Source of the DNA: Malaya genurostris
Taxonomy: Eukaryota; Arthropoda; Insecta; Diptera; Culicidae
NCBI RefSeq assembly: GCF_030247185.1
Contig: NC_080571.1
Location: 164,334,352-164,398,351, forward strand
Direction of reading: 5' to 3'
Length of the DNA: 64,000 nt
Position numbers and translations under genes: made by a program. Shown here one piece after another: positions 1 to 19,439 of the stretch (within the stretch, counting starts at the first letter, position 1; every line of letters starts with the position of its first letter). Below the pieces are notes generated by a model that made no database searches, was not told the DNA's origin, and saw only the letters and a program-made list of their open reading frames with translations.

Positions 1-1580
1 CAAAAAGTTTATTGATAGAAGAAAGTAAGCTAATTGGTCGATAACTTGATGTTTCTGCTGGGTTTTTATCAGGTTTCAGGATAGGACTTACTTTAGCGTT
101 TTTCTATCTTTTTGGGAAGTAAGCTAATGAAAAACACTTGTTGAAAATTTTAACCAGGAGTCTCAAGGCAACATCGGGAAGATTTTTAATAAGAATATTA
201 AAAATTCCATCATTACCAGGAGCCTTCATGTTTTTGAGTGTCCTAATAATTGATTTAATTTTATCAAAATTCGTCTCAATAATGTCATCGTGTGATAACA
301 CTTGGGTTGAGATACGATCATATTTCAGTGAGACTTCATTTTCAATAGGACTCACAACGTTCAAATTAAAATTGTGGACACTCTCGAACTGCTGAGCAAG
401 TTTTTGAGCTTTTTCGCCATTTGTAAGAAGTATTTGATTCCCTTCCTTGAGAGCAGGAATTCGTTTCTGAGGTTTCTTAAGAACCTGTAGAAAGTTTCCA
501 GAAAGGTTTAGAATATGGTTTAATTTGTTCAACTTCTTTAGCGAAATTTTCATTTCGCAAAAGAGTAAATCTATGTTTAATTTCTTTTTGTAAATCCTTA
601 ACTATGTTTTTCATAGCAGGATCACGAGAACGTTGATATTGTCGTCGACGAACATTCTTCAACCGAATGAGCAGTTGAAGATTGTCATCGATGATAGGAG
701 AATTTATTGTAGTTTGAGCTTTGGGAACTGAAAGATTTCTAGCTTCGATAATATAATGATTCAAATTTTCAATTGCTGTGTCGATGTCCGAAGAATTTTC
801 TAAAATAGTTTCATGATCCACATGATTTTTAATGTGAGATCTGTAATCCAACCAATTAGCTCTATGATAGTTGAATATAGAACTAATTGGATTAATTAAA
901 GCTTCGTTGGAAAGTCTAAATGTTACAGGAAGTTGATCTGAGTCAAAGTCAGCATGTGTAATCGGTTCACTACAAATGTGACTTTGATCTGTTAGAACCA
1001 GATCAATTGTAGACGGGGTTTTCACTGAAGAGAAACAAGTCGGATTACTGGGATGAAGAACTGTGAAGTAACCAGCTGAGAGTTGATTATGAAGTATTTT
1101 ACCATTACTGTTATTTTGCCTACAATTCTACTGGACATGCTTAGCATTTAAGTCCCCTATTACGAAAAAATTCTATCGATATCTTGTAAGTTTTTGCAAA
1201 TCGCCTTTAAAGAAATTTAATTGTTCGCTGGTGCATTGGAATGGCAAATATGCTCCAGCGATGAAATAAATTCCATGAATGGTTTCAACTTCGATTCCTA
1301 AGCTTTCAATAACTTTAGTATTGAAAGAAGATAAAATTCGATGTTTAATTTGTCGTTGGACAAAAATGGCAACTCCACCACCCATTCCAGTAAACCTGTC
1401 AAATCGATGAACCACATATAGTGGATTACTTTTCAATTTGACATTTGGTTTAAGAAAAGTTTCTGTCACAATGGCAATATAGATTTTGTGAACTTCGAGA
1501 AAATTATAAAATTCATCTTCACTCGATTTCAAAGATCGAGCATTCCAATTTAAAATATTCAAATAATTATTTAACATCAC
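1..1580 (-). pseudogene. Jockey A ORF2: endonuclease and partial reverse transcriptase
   Basis: ORF2 would encode the protein that nicks target DNA and copies the RNA by target-primed reverse transcription. The start at 1580 (MMLNNYLNILNWNARSL) overlaps the end of ORF1. The endonuclease begins with the typical NWNARSL motif, followed by TETFLKP, an RFDRF-GGGVAIF stretch and GDLNAKH. The usual SDH is degraded to SDQLP near 930. Stops interrupt it at 1173-1175 and near 1125, and a one-base frameshift lies near 480-550. The RT N-terminal region (NMKAPGNDGI, then SYRPISLLSS near base 40) continues out of the window. Copy B at 32.1 kb has the same architecture but clearly different residues, so the two are different families. 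Confidence 0.83.
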
Positions 1581-2594
1581 TATTAAATTTTAAATTCATT
1601 ATAATATTATTTGCAAATTGCCATCCGATTTGAAATGCTTCAAAAAGTGATGAAGTCGAATTCATTTGGATGATCATTTGAAAAAGTTGATCTTGTAGGT
1701 AGATCATTTTATGTTCAGTTATATCGCCTAAATCGACTTCATTTAAAGAAGCGAATGGCATTGAAGGAATATTTGTAGGTAGACTGCCATTAGAAGAAGA
1801 TGATTTGGCCGGTCTACCTATTAATAAATTGTTTTCGTTAGAAGATGGACTGCAAGGCGGTCCTGTGTTTTGATTATTTATATTAGAAGAAATAGGTGGT
1901 AGATTTGTACCTAATATACCAGCATAACTGACATTAGAAGAAGATGATGATGAGGTCGAATGCGATTAACCACAATTCAAACACCGTATATCCATATGAC
2001 AATTTTTGGTTCCATGACCGAAGCCTTGACAACGACGACATTGCATTAAGTTTGCAATACGATTATGCCGTTTATAATGTTCCCAATGAATGTTAATGTG
2101 GGAAATGAAACGTACTTTTTCTAAAGTTTTCAAATTGTTTACATCACTTCGATTGAAGTGTATTAGGTAAAGTTCATGGGAAATTCCAGAGCGTGGTTTA
2201 GAAGTACCATTCGCTCTTTTTTTCATAAGTATTACATGGTAAGGGGCAAAACCAAGCAATTCTTTTAGTTCATTTTTAATTTCATCAATACTTTGATCAT
2301 TTGATAATCCTTTCAAGACAGCTTTCAAGGGTCTGTCTGATTTTATATCATATGAATAAAATTTATGAAGTTTCTCGGACAAATATCGAATAAGACGTTC
2401 GTAATCTTCCAATCCATCAACCAAGACTCGACATTCTCCTCTTCGTCCGATTTGAAATGAGTCTTTTACTTCCGGGAGAAAAGTAGAAAGCTCAGTACGA
2501 AATGCTTTGAAGTCGGAAATCATCACCGTCACTGGTGGCATAGATTGATGTTTCTTCCCAGAACGACAAGCGTCCATTTTGGGAATTTTTGAAG
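1567..2594 (-). pseudogene. Jockey A ORF1, gag-like nucleocapsid protein
   Basis: ORF1 proteins of Jockey elements bind the element RNA and guide it to the nucleus. The readable frame covers the RNA-binding central domain (PPVTVMISDF to about NIHWEHYKRHNR) and one CX2CX4HX4C knuckle, CRRCQGFGHGTKNC. A second knuckle breaks off after RCLNCG at an in-frame TAA (1966-1968). The frame then stays open through a Ser/Asn-rich linker to its natural stop at 1567. The N-terminus is missing because array sequence replaces it upstream of about 2594. A plausible match to the missing N-terminus is the opposite-strand fragment at 4032-4282. Confidence 0.82.
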
Positions 2595-2603
2595 AATTTC
2601 CTA

Positions 2604-6072
<3,469 letters not shown>

Positions 6073-6997
6073 GGGTGCCAAAATTTTGGGATCACCTCTA
6101 TTTTCGTTAAGTTCTAGTCCCAAAAAGTCGATTTTGAAAAAAAAAAATTTTTTCGAGATGACACTAAATCTCGACGTTTCATGCAATTCTAAGCCTTTTG
6201 GCATCAAAATTTTTTTTCGATTTCGAAAATTTCATTTCCCCCCTATGGTGATTTTTCAAGATATATGAAAATTCCACTAAGTGGACAAAGAAGGCTTTTT
6301 GCCTTTCTCTATAGAAAGGTATTAGAATTGCTGGAAAAACCGACTTTCGAACGGAGCCTCGGAGACCCATAGTGTTATATACCATTCGACTCAGCTCGAC
6401 GAGATCGGAAAATGTCTGTGTGTGTGTATGTGTATGTAAGTGTGTGTGTATGTGTGTGCACTTTTCGAAGATATTTGAACGCGCACAATTTTCTCAGAGA
6501 TGGCTCAACCGATTTAAACAAACTTTGGCTCGTTTGAAAGCTACTGTCGGGCCATTGATCAAGTTCGAAGATAAAATGGCTGTGACTTTTGGTTCCGGAG
6601 ATATGATTGTATAAGTGACGTAAGCGACAAAAATCGTGCTATTTGAACGCGCTCAATTTTCTCAGAGATGGCTCAACCGATTTTAACAAACTTGGGCTCG
6701 TTTGAAAGCTACTGTGGGGCCATTGATCAAGTTCGAAGATCAAATGGCTGTGACTTTTGGTTCCGGAGATATGATTGTATAAGTGACGTAACCGACAAAA
6801 AGCGTTGTATTTGAACGCGCTCAATTTTCTCAGAGATGGCTGATCCGATTTTAACAAACTTGGGCTCGTTTAAAAGCTACTGCCGGGCCATTGATCAAGT
6901 TCGAAGAACAAATAATTGTGACTTTTGGTTTCAGATATATATGGTATGAGTGACGTAACCGACAAAACACATTGATTTTTACCGCTCTTATATATAT
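6073..6997 (+). repeat. Array unit 2 (shortened)
   Basis: The leader and the left arm of the foldback are deleted: the text jumps from 'gttaagttctagt' straight to 'cccaaaaagtcga' near 6120. (GT)n lies at about 6417-6460 and three monomers follow. Confidence 0.9.
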
Positions 6998-9084
6998 GGG
7001 TGCCAAAATTTTGGGATCACCTCTATTTTCGTTAAGTTCTAGTGCTCAAAAGTTTAAGCACCTCGAAAAAAGCCTTCATGCAAAATTTGACCTAAATCGG
7101 ACATGCTTAAGGGGTGCTGCCCGGTGGTAAATGTATGACAATTTTCGATTTTGAAAAAGCACCATAGGGGGGAGCACATGAAATTTCCAAAATCGAAAAT
7201 TTTTTTTGATGCCGAAACTCTTAAAACTGCATAAAACATCGAAATTGAGTATCATTTAAAAAAAAAATTTTTTTTGAAAAAATCATCTTTTCAACTTTCA
7301 ATTTTTTCGAGATGACACTAAATCTCGACGTTTCATGCAATTCTAAGCCTTTTGGCATCAAACATTTTTTTTTTCGATTTCGAAAATTTTATGTACTCCC
7401 CCCTATGGTGATTTTTCAAGATATATGAAAATTCCACTAAGTGGACTAAGAAGGTTTTTTGCCTTTCTTTATAGTTTTAGATTAGCATCACTGTTCTCAT
7501 ACAAATAGGCAACGCAAATGTCAAGCACTAGTTTGGAAAAATGATGCTGACTGTGTGACATAAACACTGAAGCATGCTTTTGTGAACTACTCGAATCAAT
7601 CTGAATCAATTGATGTCAAAATTAGTATCCAAATTTATTTAATAAAAGTATGAAACATATTTTCATGAGACTGTTATGAAAGAAGAGAAAGGGATTATCA
7701 CACCACTAGGTGGATTTTTAGATTAGCATCACTGTTCTCATACAAATAGGCAACGCAAATGTCAAGCACTAGTTTGGAAAAATGATGCTGACTGTGTGAC
7801 ATAAACACTGAAGCATGCTTTTGTGCACTACTCGAATCAATCTGAATCAATTGATGTCAAAATTAGTATCCAAATTTATTTAATAATAGTATGAAACATA
7901 TTTTCATGAGACTGTTATGAAAAAAGAGAAAGGCATTATCACACCACTGGGTGGATTTTTAGATTAGCATCACTGTTCTCATACAAATAAGCAACGCAAA
8001 TGTCAAGCTCTAGTTTGGAAAAATGATGCTGACTGTGTGACTTGAACACTGAAGCATGCTTTTGTGAACTACTCGAATCAATCTGAATCAATTGATGTCA
8101 AAATTAGTATCCAAAATTATTTAATAACAGTATGAAACATATTTTCATGAGACTTTTATGAAAGAAGAGAAAGGCATTATCACACCACTAGGGGGATTAA
8201 GAAGGGTTTTGCCTTTCTCTATAGAAAGGTATTAGAATTGCTGGAAAAACCGACTTTCGAACGGAGCCTCGGAGACCCATAGTGTTATATACCATTCGAC
8301 TCAGCTCGACGAGATCGGAAAATGTCTGTGTGTGTGTGTATGTGTGTGTGTGTATGTGTGTGTGTATGTGTGTGCACTTTTCGAAGATATTTGAACGCGC
8401 TCAATTTTCTCAGAGATGGCTCAACCGATTTTAACAAACTTGGGCTCGTTTGAAAGCTACTATCGGGGCATTGATCAAGTTCGAAGATCAAATGGCTGTG
8501 ACTTTTGGTTCCGGAGATATGATTGTATAAGTGACGTAACCGACAAAAAGCGTTGTATTTGAACGCGCTCAATTTTCTCAGAGATGGCTGAACCGATTTG
8601 AACAAACTTGGACTCGTTTGAAAGCTACTGGCGGGCCATTGATCAAGTTCGAAGATCAAATGGCTGTGACTTTTGGTTCCGGAGATATGATTGTATAAGT
8701 GACGTAACCGACAAAAAGCGTTGTATTTGAACGCGCTCAATTTTCTCAGAGATGGCTGAACCGATTTGAACAAACTTGGACTCGTTTGAAAGCTACTGGC
8801 GGGCCATTGATCAAGTTCGAAGATCAAATGGCTGTGACTTTTGGTTCCGGAGATATGATTGTATAAGTGACGTAACCGACAAAAAGCGTTGTATTTGAAC
8901 GCGCTCAATTTTCTCAGAGATGGCTGATCCGATTTTAACAAACTTGGGCTCGTTTGAAAGCTACTGTCGGGCCGTTGATCAAGTTCGAAGATCATATGGT
9001 TGTGACTTTTGGTTCCAGATATATGATGGTATAAGTGACGTAACCGACAAAACACGTTGATTTTTACCGCTCTTGTATATATAA
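6998..9084 (+). repeat. Array unit 3, longest unit
   Basis: Truncated foldback centred near 7280, three 241-bp modules (7479-8200), (GT)n at about 8325-8375 and four monomers. The modules sit exactly between the 'ggactaagaagg' segment and the 'gcctttctctatagaaagg' hairpin, and part of the hairpin is duplicated on their left (gcctttctttatag, 7461). Confidence 0.9.
7479..8200 (+). repeat. 241-bp module, 3 copies
   Basis: Starts at 7479, 7720 and 7961, each agattagcatcactgttctc and ending in caccactaggtggatt. Period 241 bp. Copies differ at few positions. Confidence 0.95.
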
Positions 9085-10248
9085 GGGTGCCAAAATTTTG
9101 GGATCAACTCTATTTTCGTAAAGTTCTAGTGCTCAAAAGTTTAAGCACCTCGAAAAAAGCCTTCATGCAAAATTTGACCTAAATTGGACATGCTTAAGGG
9201 GTGCTGCCCGGTGGTAAAGGTTTGACAATTATCGATCTTGAAAAAGCACCATAGGGGGGAGTACATGAAATTTCCAAAATCGAAAATTTTTTTTGATGCC
9301 AAAACTCTTAAAACTGCATCAAACATCGAAATTTAGTGTCATCTCAAAAAAAGTCGATTTTTTCAAAAAATTTTTTTTTCGAGATGACACTAAATCTCGA
9401 CGTTTCATGCAATTCTAAGCCTTTTGGCATCAAAAATTTTTTTTCGATTTCGAAAATTTCATGTACTCCCCCCTATGGTGATTTTTCAAGATATATGAAA
9501 ACATCACTAAGTGGACTAAGAAGGCTTTTTGCCTTTCTCTATAGAAAGGCATTAGAATTGCTGGAAAAACCGACTTTCGAACGGAGCCTCGGAGACCCAT
9601 AGTGTTATATACCATTCGACTCAGTTCGTCGAGATCGGAAAATGTCTGTGTGTGTGTGTGTGTGTATGTGTGTGTGTGTATGTGTGTGTGTGTGTGTATG
9701 TGTGTGCACTTTTCGAAGATATTTGAACGCGCTCAATTTTCTCAGAGATGGCTGAACCGATTTGAACAAACTTGGGCTCGTTTGAAAGCTACTGTCGGGC
9801 CATTGATCAAGTTCGAAGATCAAATGGCTGTGATTTTTGGTTCCGGAGATATGATTCTATAAGTGACGTAACCGACAAAAAGCGTTGTATTTGAACGCGC
9901 TCAATTTTCTCAGAGATGGCTGAACCGATTTGAACAAACTTGGGCTCGTTTGAAAGCTACTGTCGGGCCATTGATCATGTTCGAAGATCAAATGGCTGTG
10001 ATTTTTGGTTCCGGAGATATGATTCTATAAGTGACGTGACCGACAAAAAGCGTTGTATTTGAACGCGCTCAATTTTCTCAGAGATGGCTGATCCGATTTC
10101 AACAAACTTGGGCTCGTTTGAAAGCTACTGTCGTGCCATTGATCAAGTTCGAAGATCAAATGGTTGTGACTTTTGGTTCCAGAAATATGATTGTATAAGT
10201 GACGTAACCGACAAAACACGTTGATTTTTACCGCTCTTGTATATATAA
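9085..10248 (+). repeat. Array unit 4
   Basis: Foldback shortened at its centre (about 9350), (GT)n at 9643-9708, three monomers and no 241-bp module. Confidence 0.9.
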
Positions 10249-10864
10249 GGGTGCCAAAATTTTGGGATCAACTCTATTTTCGTAAAGTTCTAGTGCTCAA
10301 AAGTTTAAGCACCTCGAAAAAAGTCTTCATGCAAAATTTGACCTAAATTGGACATGCTTAAGGGGTGCTGCCCGGTGGTAAAGGTTTGACAATTATCGAT
10401 CTTGAAAAAGCACCATAGGGGGGAGTACATGAAATTTCCAAAATAAAAATTTTTTTTTGATGCCAAAACTCTTAAAACTGCATAAAACATCGAAATTTAG
10501 TGTTATCCCGAAAAAATTTTTTTTTGAAAAAATCAACTTTCTGGGACTTTTAATATTTTTTCTAAGTCCCAAAAAGTCGACATTTTCAAAAAAAATTTTT
10601 TTCGAGATGACACTAAATCTCGACGTTTCATGCAATTCTAAGCCTTTTGGCATCAAAAATTTTTTTTCGATTTCGAAAATTTCATGTACTCCCCCCTATG
10701 GTGATTTTTCAAGATATATGAAAATTCCACTAAGTGGACTAAGAAGGGTTTTGCCTTTCTCTATAGAAAGGTATTAGAATTGCTGGAAAAACCGACTTTC
10801 GAACGGAGCCTCGGAGACCCATAGTGTTATATACCATTCGACTCAGCTCGACGAGATCGGAAAA

Positions 10865-10902
<38 letters not shown>

Positions 10903-11484
10903 TGTGTGTATGTGTGTGTGTGTATGTGTGTGTATGTGTGTGCACTTTTCGAAGATATTTGAACGCGCTCAATTTTCTCAGAGATGGCTCAACCGATTTT
11001 AACAAACTTGGGCTCGTTTGAAAGCTACTATCGGGGCATTGATCAAGTTCGAAGATAAAATGGCTGTGAATTTTGGTTCCGGAGATATGATTGTATAAGT
11101 GACGTAATCGACAAAAAGCGTTGTATTTGAACGCGCTCAATTTTCTCAGAGATGGCTGAACCGATTTGAACAAACTTGGACTCGTTTGAAAGCTACTGGC
11201 GGGCCATTGATCAAGTTCGAAGATCAAATGGCTGTGACTTTTGGTTCCGGAGATATGATTGTATAAGTGACGTAACCGACAAAAAGCGTTGTATTTGAAC
11301 GCGCTCAATTTTCTCAGAGATGGCTGAACCGATTTGAACAAACTTGGACTCGTTTGAAAGCTACTGGCGGGCCATTGATCAAGTTCGAAGATCAAAAGGT
11401 TGTGACTTTTGGTTCCAGATATATGATGGTATAAGTGACGTAACCGACAAAACACGTTGATTTTTACCGCTTTTGTATATATAA
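10249..11484 (+). repeat. Array unit 5
   Basis: Foldback centred near 10555. The (GT)n at 10866-10941 is interrupted by GTGGG and GTAT. Three monomers follow, of which the second and third are almost identical to monomers of unit 3. Confidence 0.9.
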
Positions 11485-13196
11485 GGGTGCCAAAATTTTA
11501 GGATCAACTCTATTTTCGTAAAGATCTAGTGCTCAAAAGTTTAAGCACCTCGAAAAAAGCCTTCATGCAAAATTTGACCTGAATCGGACATGCTTAAGGG
11601 GTGCTGCCCGGTGGTAAAGGTTTGACAATTATCGATCTTGAAAAAGCACCATAGGGGGGAGTACATGAAATTTCCAAAATCGAAAATTTTTTTTGATGCC
11701 AAAACTCTTAAAACTGCATAAAACATCGAAATTTAGTGTCATCCCAAAAAAAATTTTTTTGAAAAAATCAACTTTCTGGGACTTAGAAAAATTTTCATAT
11801 TTTTTCTAAGTCCCAAAAAGTCGATATTTTTAAAAAAATTTTTTTTCGAGATGACACTAAATCTCGACGTTTCATGCAATTCTAAGCCTTTTGGCATCAA
11901 AAATTTTTTTTCGATTTCGAAAATTTCATGTACTCCCCCCTATGGTGATTTTTCAAGATATATGAAAATTTCACTAAGTGGACTAAGAAGGCTTTTTTTA
12001 GATTGGCATCACTGTTCTCATACAAATAGGCAACGCAAAATGTCAAGCACTAGTTTGGAAAAATGATGCTGACTGTGTGACATAAACACTGAAGCATGCT
12101 TTTGTGAACTACTCGAATCAATCTGAATCAATTGTTGTCAAAATTAGTGTCCAGAATTATTTAATAAAAGTATGAAACATATTTTCATGAGACTGTTATG
12201 AAAGAAGAGAAAGGCATTATCACACCACTAGGTGGATTAAGAAGGGTTTTTAGATTAGCATTACTGTTCTCATACAAATAGGCAACGCAAATGTCAAGCA
12301 CTAGTTTTGAAAAATGATGCTGACTGTGTGACATAAGCATGCTTTTGTGAACTACTCGAATCAATCTGAATCAATTGGTGTCAAAATAGGTATCCAAAAT
12401 TATTTAATAACAGTATGAAACATATTTTCATGAGACTTTTATGGAAGAAGAGAAAGGCATTATCACACCACTAGGTGGATTTAGAATAGTTTAGAATCGA
12501 AATTTAGTGTCATCTAAAAAATTTTTTTTTGAAAAAATCAACTTTCTGGGACTTTTTTTTCTTTTGGCATCAAAAATTTGTTTTTCGATTTCGAAAATTT
12601 CATGTACTCCCCCCTATGGTGATTTTTCAAGATAATTCTACTAAGTGGACTGCGAAGGCTTTTTGCCTTTCTCTATAGAAAGGTATTAGAATTGCTGGAA
12701 AAACCGACTTTCGAACGGAGCCTCGGAGACCCATAGTGTTATATACCATTCGACTCAGTTCGACGAGATCGGAAAATGTCTGTGTGTGTATGTGTTAGTG
12801 TATGTATGTGTGTATGTGTGTGCACTTTTCGAAGATATTTGAACGCGCTCAATTTTCTCAGAGATGGCTGAACCGATTTTAACAAACTTGGGCTCGTTTG
12901 AAAGCTACTGTCGGGCCATTGATCAAGTTCGAAGATCAAATGGCTGTGACTTTTGGTTCCGGAGATATGATTGTATAAGTGACGTAACCTACAAAAAGCG
13001 TTGTATTTGAACGCGCTCAATTTTCTCAGAGATGGCTGAACCGATTTTAACAAACTTGGGCTCGTTCGAAAGCTACTGTCGCTCCATTGATCAAGTTCGA
13101 AGATCAAATGGTTGTGACTTTTGGTTCCAGACATATGATGGTATAAGTGACGTAACCGACAAAACACATTGATTTTTATCGCTCTTATATATATAA
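11485..13196 (+). repeat. Array unit 6
   Basis: Full-size foldback (arms about 11645-11795 and 11800-11965), two 241-bp modules (12000-12487), a second partial foldback remnant (12490-12640), then the hairpin, (GT)n and two monomers. Confidence 0.9.
12000..12487 (+). repeat. 241-bp module, 2 copies
   Basis: Starts at 12000 and 12252. The second copy lacks about 11 bases (aacactgaagc) in the middle. Confidence 0.95.
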
Positions 13197-13700
13197 GGGT
13201 GCCAAAATTTTGGAATCACCTCTATTTTCGTTAAGCTCTAGTGATCAAAAGTTTAAGCACCTCGAAAAATGCCTTCATGCAAAATTTGAGCTAAATCGGA
13301 CATGCGTAAGGGGTGCTGCCCGGTGGTAAAGGTTTGACAATTTTCGATCTTGAAAAAGCACCATAGGGGGGAGTACATGAAATTTCCAAAATCGAAATTT
13401 TTTTTTGATGCCAAAACTCTTAAAACTGCATAAAACAACGAAATTTAGTGTCATCTCAAAAAAAAATTTTTGAAAAAATCTACTTTCTGGAACTTAGAAA
13501 AATTTTCCCAAAGTCGACTTTTTCAAAAAATTTTTTTTTCGAGATGACACTAAATCTCGACGTTTCATGCAATTCTAAGCCTTTTGGCATCAAAATTTTT
13601 TTTTCGATTTCGAAAATTTCATGTACTCCCCCCTATGGTGATTTTTCAAGATATATGAAAATTCTACTAAGTGGACTAAGAAGGCTTTTTTTTTATTTTT

Positions 13701-14180
13701 AGATTAGCATCACTGATTACAAATAGGCAACGCAAATGTCAAGCACTAGTTTGGAAAAATTATGCTGACTGTGTGACATAAACACTGAAGCATGCTTTTG
13801 TGAACTACTCGAATCAATTGGTGTCAAAATTAGTATCCGAAATTATTTAATAAAAGTATGAAATATATTTTAATGAGACTGTTATGAATAAAGAGAAAGG
13901 CATTATCACACCACTAGGTGGATTAAGAAGCGGTTTTTTAGATTAGCATCACTGATTACAAATAGGCAACGCAAATGTCAAGCACTAAGTTGGAAAAATG
14001 ATGCTGACTGTGTGACATAAACACTGAAGCATGCTTTTGTGAACTACTCGAATCAATCTGAATGAATTGGTTTCGAAATTAGTATCCGAAATTATTTAAT
14101 AAAATTATGAAATACATTTTCATGAGACTGTTATGAAAGAAGAGAAAGGCATTATCACACCACTAGGTGGATTAAGAAGG
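13701..14180 (+). repeat. 241-bp module, 2 copies
   Basis: Starts at 13701 and 13940. Both share a private change, actgattacaaatagg, in place of actgttctcatacaaatagg, so they were duplicated together. Confidence 0.95.
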
Positions 14181-14901
14181 GTTTTTGCCTTTCTCTATAG
14201 AAAGGTATTAGAATTGCTGGAAAAACCGACTTTCGAACGGAGCCTCGGAGACCCATAGTGTTATATACCATTCGACTCAGCTCGACGAGATCGGAAAATG
14301 TCTGTGTGTGTATGTGTGTGTGTGTATGTGTGTGTGTATGTGTGTGTGTGTGTATGTGTGTGTGTATGTGTGTGCACTTTTCGAAGATATTTGAACGCGC
14401 TCAATTTTCTCAGATATGGCTCAACTGATTTTAACAAACTTGGGCTCGTTTGAAAGCTACTATCGGGGCATTGATCAAGTTTGAAGATAAAATGGCTGTG
14501 ACTTTTGGTTCCGGAGATATGATTGTATAAGTGACGTAACATACAAAAAGCGTTGTATTTGAACGCGCTCAATTTTCTCAGAGATGGCTGAACCGATTTG
14601 AACAAGCTTGGACTCGTTTAAAAGCTACTGGCGAGCCATTGATCAAGTTCGAAGATCAAATGGCTGTGACTTTTGGTTCCGGAGATATGATTGTATAAGT
14701 GACGTAACCGACAAAAAGCGTTGTATTTGAACGCGCTCAATTTTCTCAGAGATGGCTGATCCGATTTTAACAAACTTGGGCTCGTTTGAAAGCTACTCTC
14801 GGGCCGTTGATCAAGTTCGAAGATCAAATGGTTGTGACTTTTGGTTCCAGATATATAATTGTATAAGTGACGTAACCGACAAAACACGTTGATTTTTACC
14901 G

Positions 14902-17543
<2,642 letters not shown>

Positions 17544-18176
17544 GGGTGCCAAAATTTTGGGATCAACTCTATTTTCGTAAAGTTCTAGTGCTCAAAAGTT
17601 TAAGCACCTCGAAAAAAGTCTTCATGCAAAATTTGACCTAAATCGGACATGCTTAAGGGGTGCTGCCCGGTGGTAAAGTTTTGGCAATTTTCGATCTTGA
17701 AAAAGCACCGAGTACATGAAATTTCCAAAATCGAAAATTTTTTTTGATGCCAAAACTCTTAAAACTACATAAAACATCGAAATTTAGTGTCATCTCAAAA
17801 AAAAATTTCTTTGAAAAAAATCAACTTTCTGGGACTTAGAAATATTTTCATATTTTTTCTAAGTCCCAAAAGTCGATTTATTCAAAAAAAATTTTTTTCG
17901 AGATGACACTAAATCTCGACGTTTCATGCAATTCTAAGCCTTTTGGCATCAAAATTTTTTTTTCGATTTTGAAAATTTCATGTACTCCCCCCTATGGTGA
18001 TTTTTCAAGATATATGAAAATTTCACTAAGTGGACTAATAAGGCTTTTTGCCTTTCTCTATAGAAAGGTATTAGAATTGCTGGAAAAACCGACTTTCGAA
18101 CGGAGCCTCGGAGACCCATAGTGTTATATACCATTCGACTCAGTTCGACGAGATCGGAAAATTTCTGTGTGTGTGT

Positions 18177-18221
<45 letters not shown>

Positions 18222-19439
18222 TGTGCACTTTTCGAAGATATTTGAACGCGCTCAATTTTCTCAGAGATGGCTGATCCGATTTGAACAAACTTGGGCTCGT
18301 TTGAAAGCTACTGTCGGGCCATTGATCAAGTTCGAAGATCAAATGGCTGTGACTTTTGGTTCCGAAGATATGATTGTATAAGTGACGTAACCGACAAAAA
18401 GCGTTGTATTTGAACGCGCTCAATTTTCTCAGAGATGGCTGAACCGATTTTAACAAACTTGGGCTCGTTTGAAAGCTACTGTCGGGCCATTGATCAAGTT
18501 CGAAGATCAAATGACTGTGACTTTTGGTTCCGGAGATATGATTGTATAAGTGCCGTAACCGACAAAAAGCGTTGTATTTGAACGCGCTCAATTTTCTCAG
18601 AGATGGCTGAACCCATTTGAACAAACTTGGGCTCGTTTGAAAGCTACTATCGGATCATTGATCAAGTTCGAAGATAAAATGGCTGTGACTTTTGGTTCCG
18701 GAAATATGATTGTATAAGTGACGAAACCGACAAAAAGCGTTGTATTTGAACCCGCTCAATTTGCTCAGTGATGGCTGAACCGATTTTAACAAACTTGGGC
18801 TCGTTTGAAAGCTACTATCAGATCATTGATCAATTTCGAAGATCAAATGGCTGTGACTTTTGTTTCCGGAGATATGATTGTATAAGTGACGTAACCGACA
18901 AAAAGCGTTGTATTTGAACGCGCTCAATTTTCTCAGAGATGGCTGAACCGATTTTAACAAACTTGGGCTCGTTTGAAAGCTACTATCAGATCATTGATCA
19001 ATTTCGAAGATCAAATGGCTGTGACTTTTGTTTCCGGAGATATGATTGTATAAGTGACGTAACCGACAAAAAGCGTTGTATTTGAACGCGCTCAATTTTC
19101 TCAGAGATGGCTAATCCGATTTTAACAAACTTGGGCTCGTTTGAAAGCTACTATCGGATCGTTGATCAATTTCGAAGATCAAATGGCTGTGACTTTTGTT
19201 TCCGGAGATATGATTGTATAAGTGACGTAACCGACAAAAAGCGTTGTATTTGAACGCGCTCAATTTTCTCAGAGATGGCTGATCCGATTTTAACAAACTT
19301 GGGCTCGTTTGAAAGCTACTGTCGTGCCATTGATCAAGTTCGAAGATCAAATGGTTGTGACTTTTGGTTTCAGATATATGATTGTATAAGTGACGTAACC
19401 GACAAAACACGTTGATTTTTACCGCTCTTATATATATGA
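17544..19439 (+). repeat. Array unit 10, seven monomers
   Basis: The left foldback arm lacks the 'ataggggg' motif near 17710. The unit has (GT)n at about 18165-18226 and the longest monomer run in the window, seven copies (18238-19405). Monomers 4-6 share private changes such as 'ctatcagatcattgatcaattt', which indicates local amplification. Confidence 0.9.

Larger units (their letters stand above)
1..2594 (-). mobile_element. Jockey-clade non-LTR retrotransposon, copy A (3' part outside window)
   Basis: A LINE-type element read on the minus strand: gag-like ORF1 with a CCHC zinc knuckle, then ORF2 with an apurinic-type endonuclease and the start of a reverse transcriptase (RT). ORF1 and ORF2 overlap by 14 bases, as is common in Jockey elements. 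The RT is still open at base 1, so the 3' half lies beyond the left edge. The 5' side stops at about 2594, where array repeat sequence begins inside ORF1. Two in-frame stops and one frameshift in ORF2 plus one stop in ORF1 make it non-functional. The clade is assigned from domain order and motifs, not from a database search. Confidence 0.85.

Noticed and set aside
6372..6614. Cys-Val rich frames over (GT)n tracts
   Set aside because: Dinucleotide repeats again; the flanking text is array spacer and monomer.
8285..9055. A 256-residue tandem-repeat protein on the minus strand
   Set aside because: The frame is the reverse strand of four 168-bp monomers plus (CA)n. The start is GTG, there is no promoter or leader, and the same text is found in many array units. 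I kept it only as a test case in the findings.
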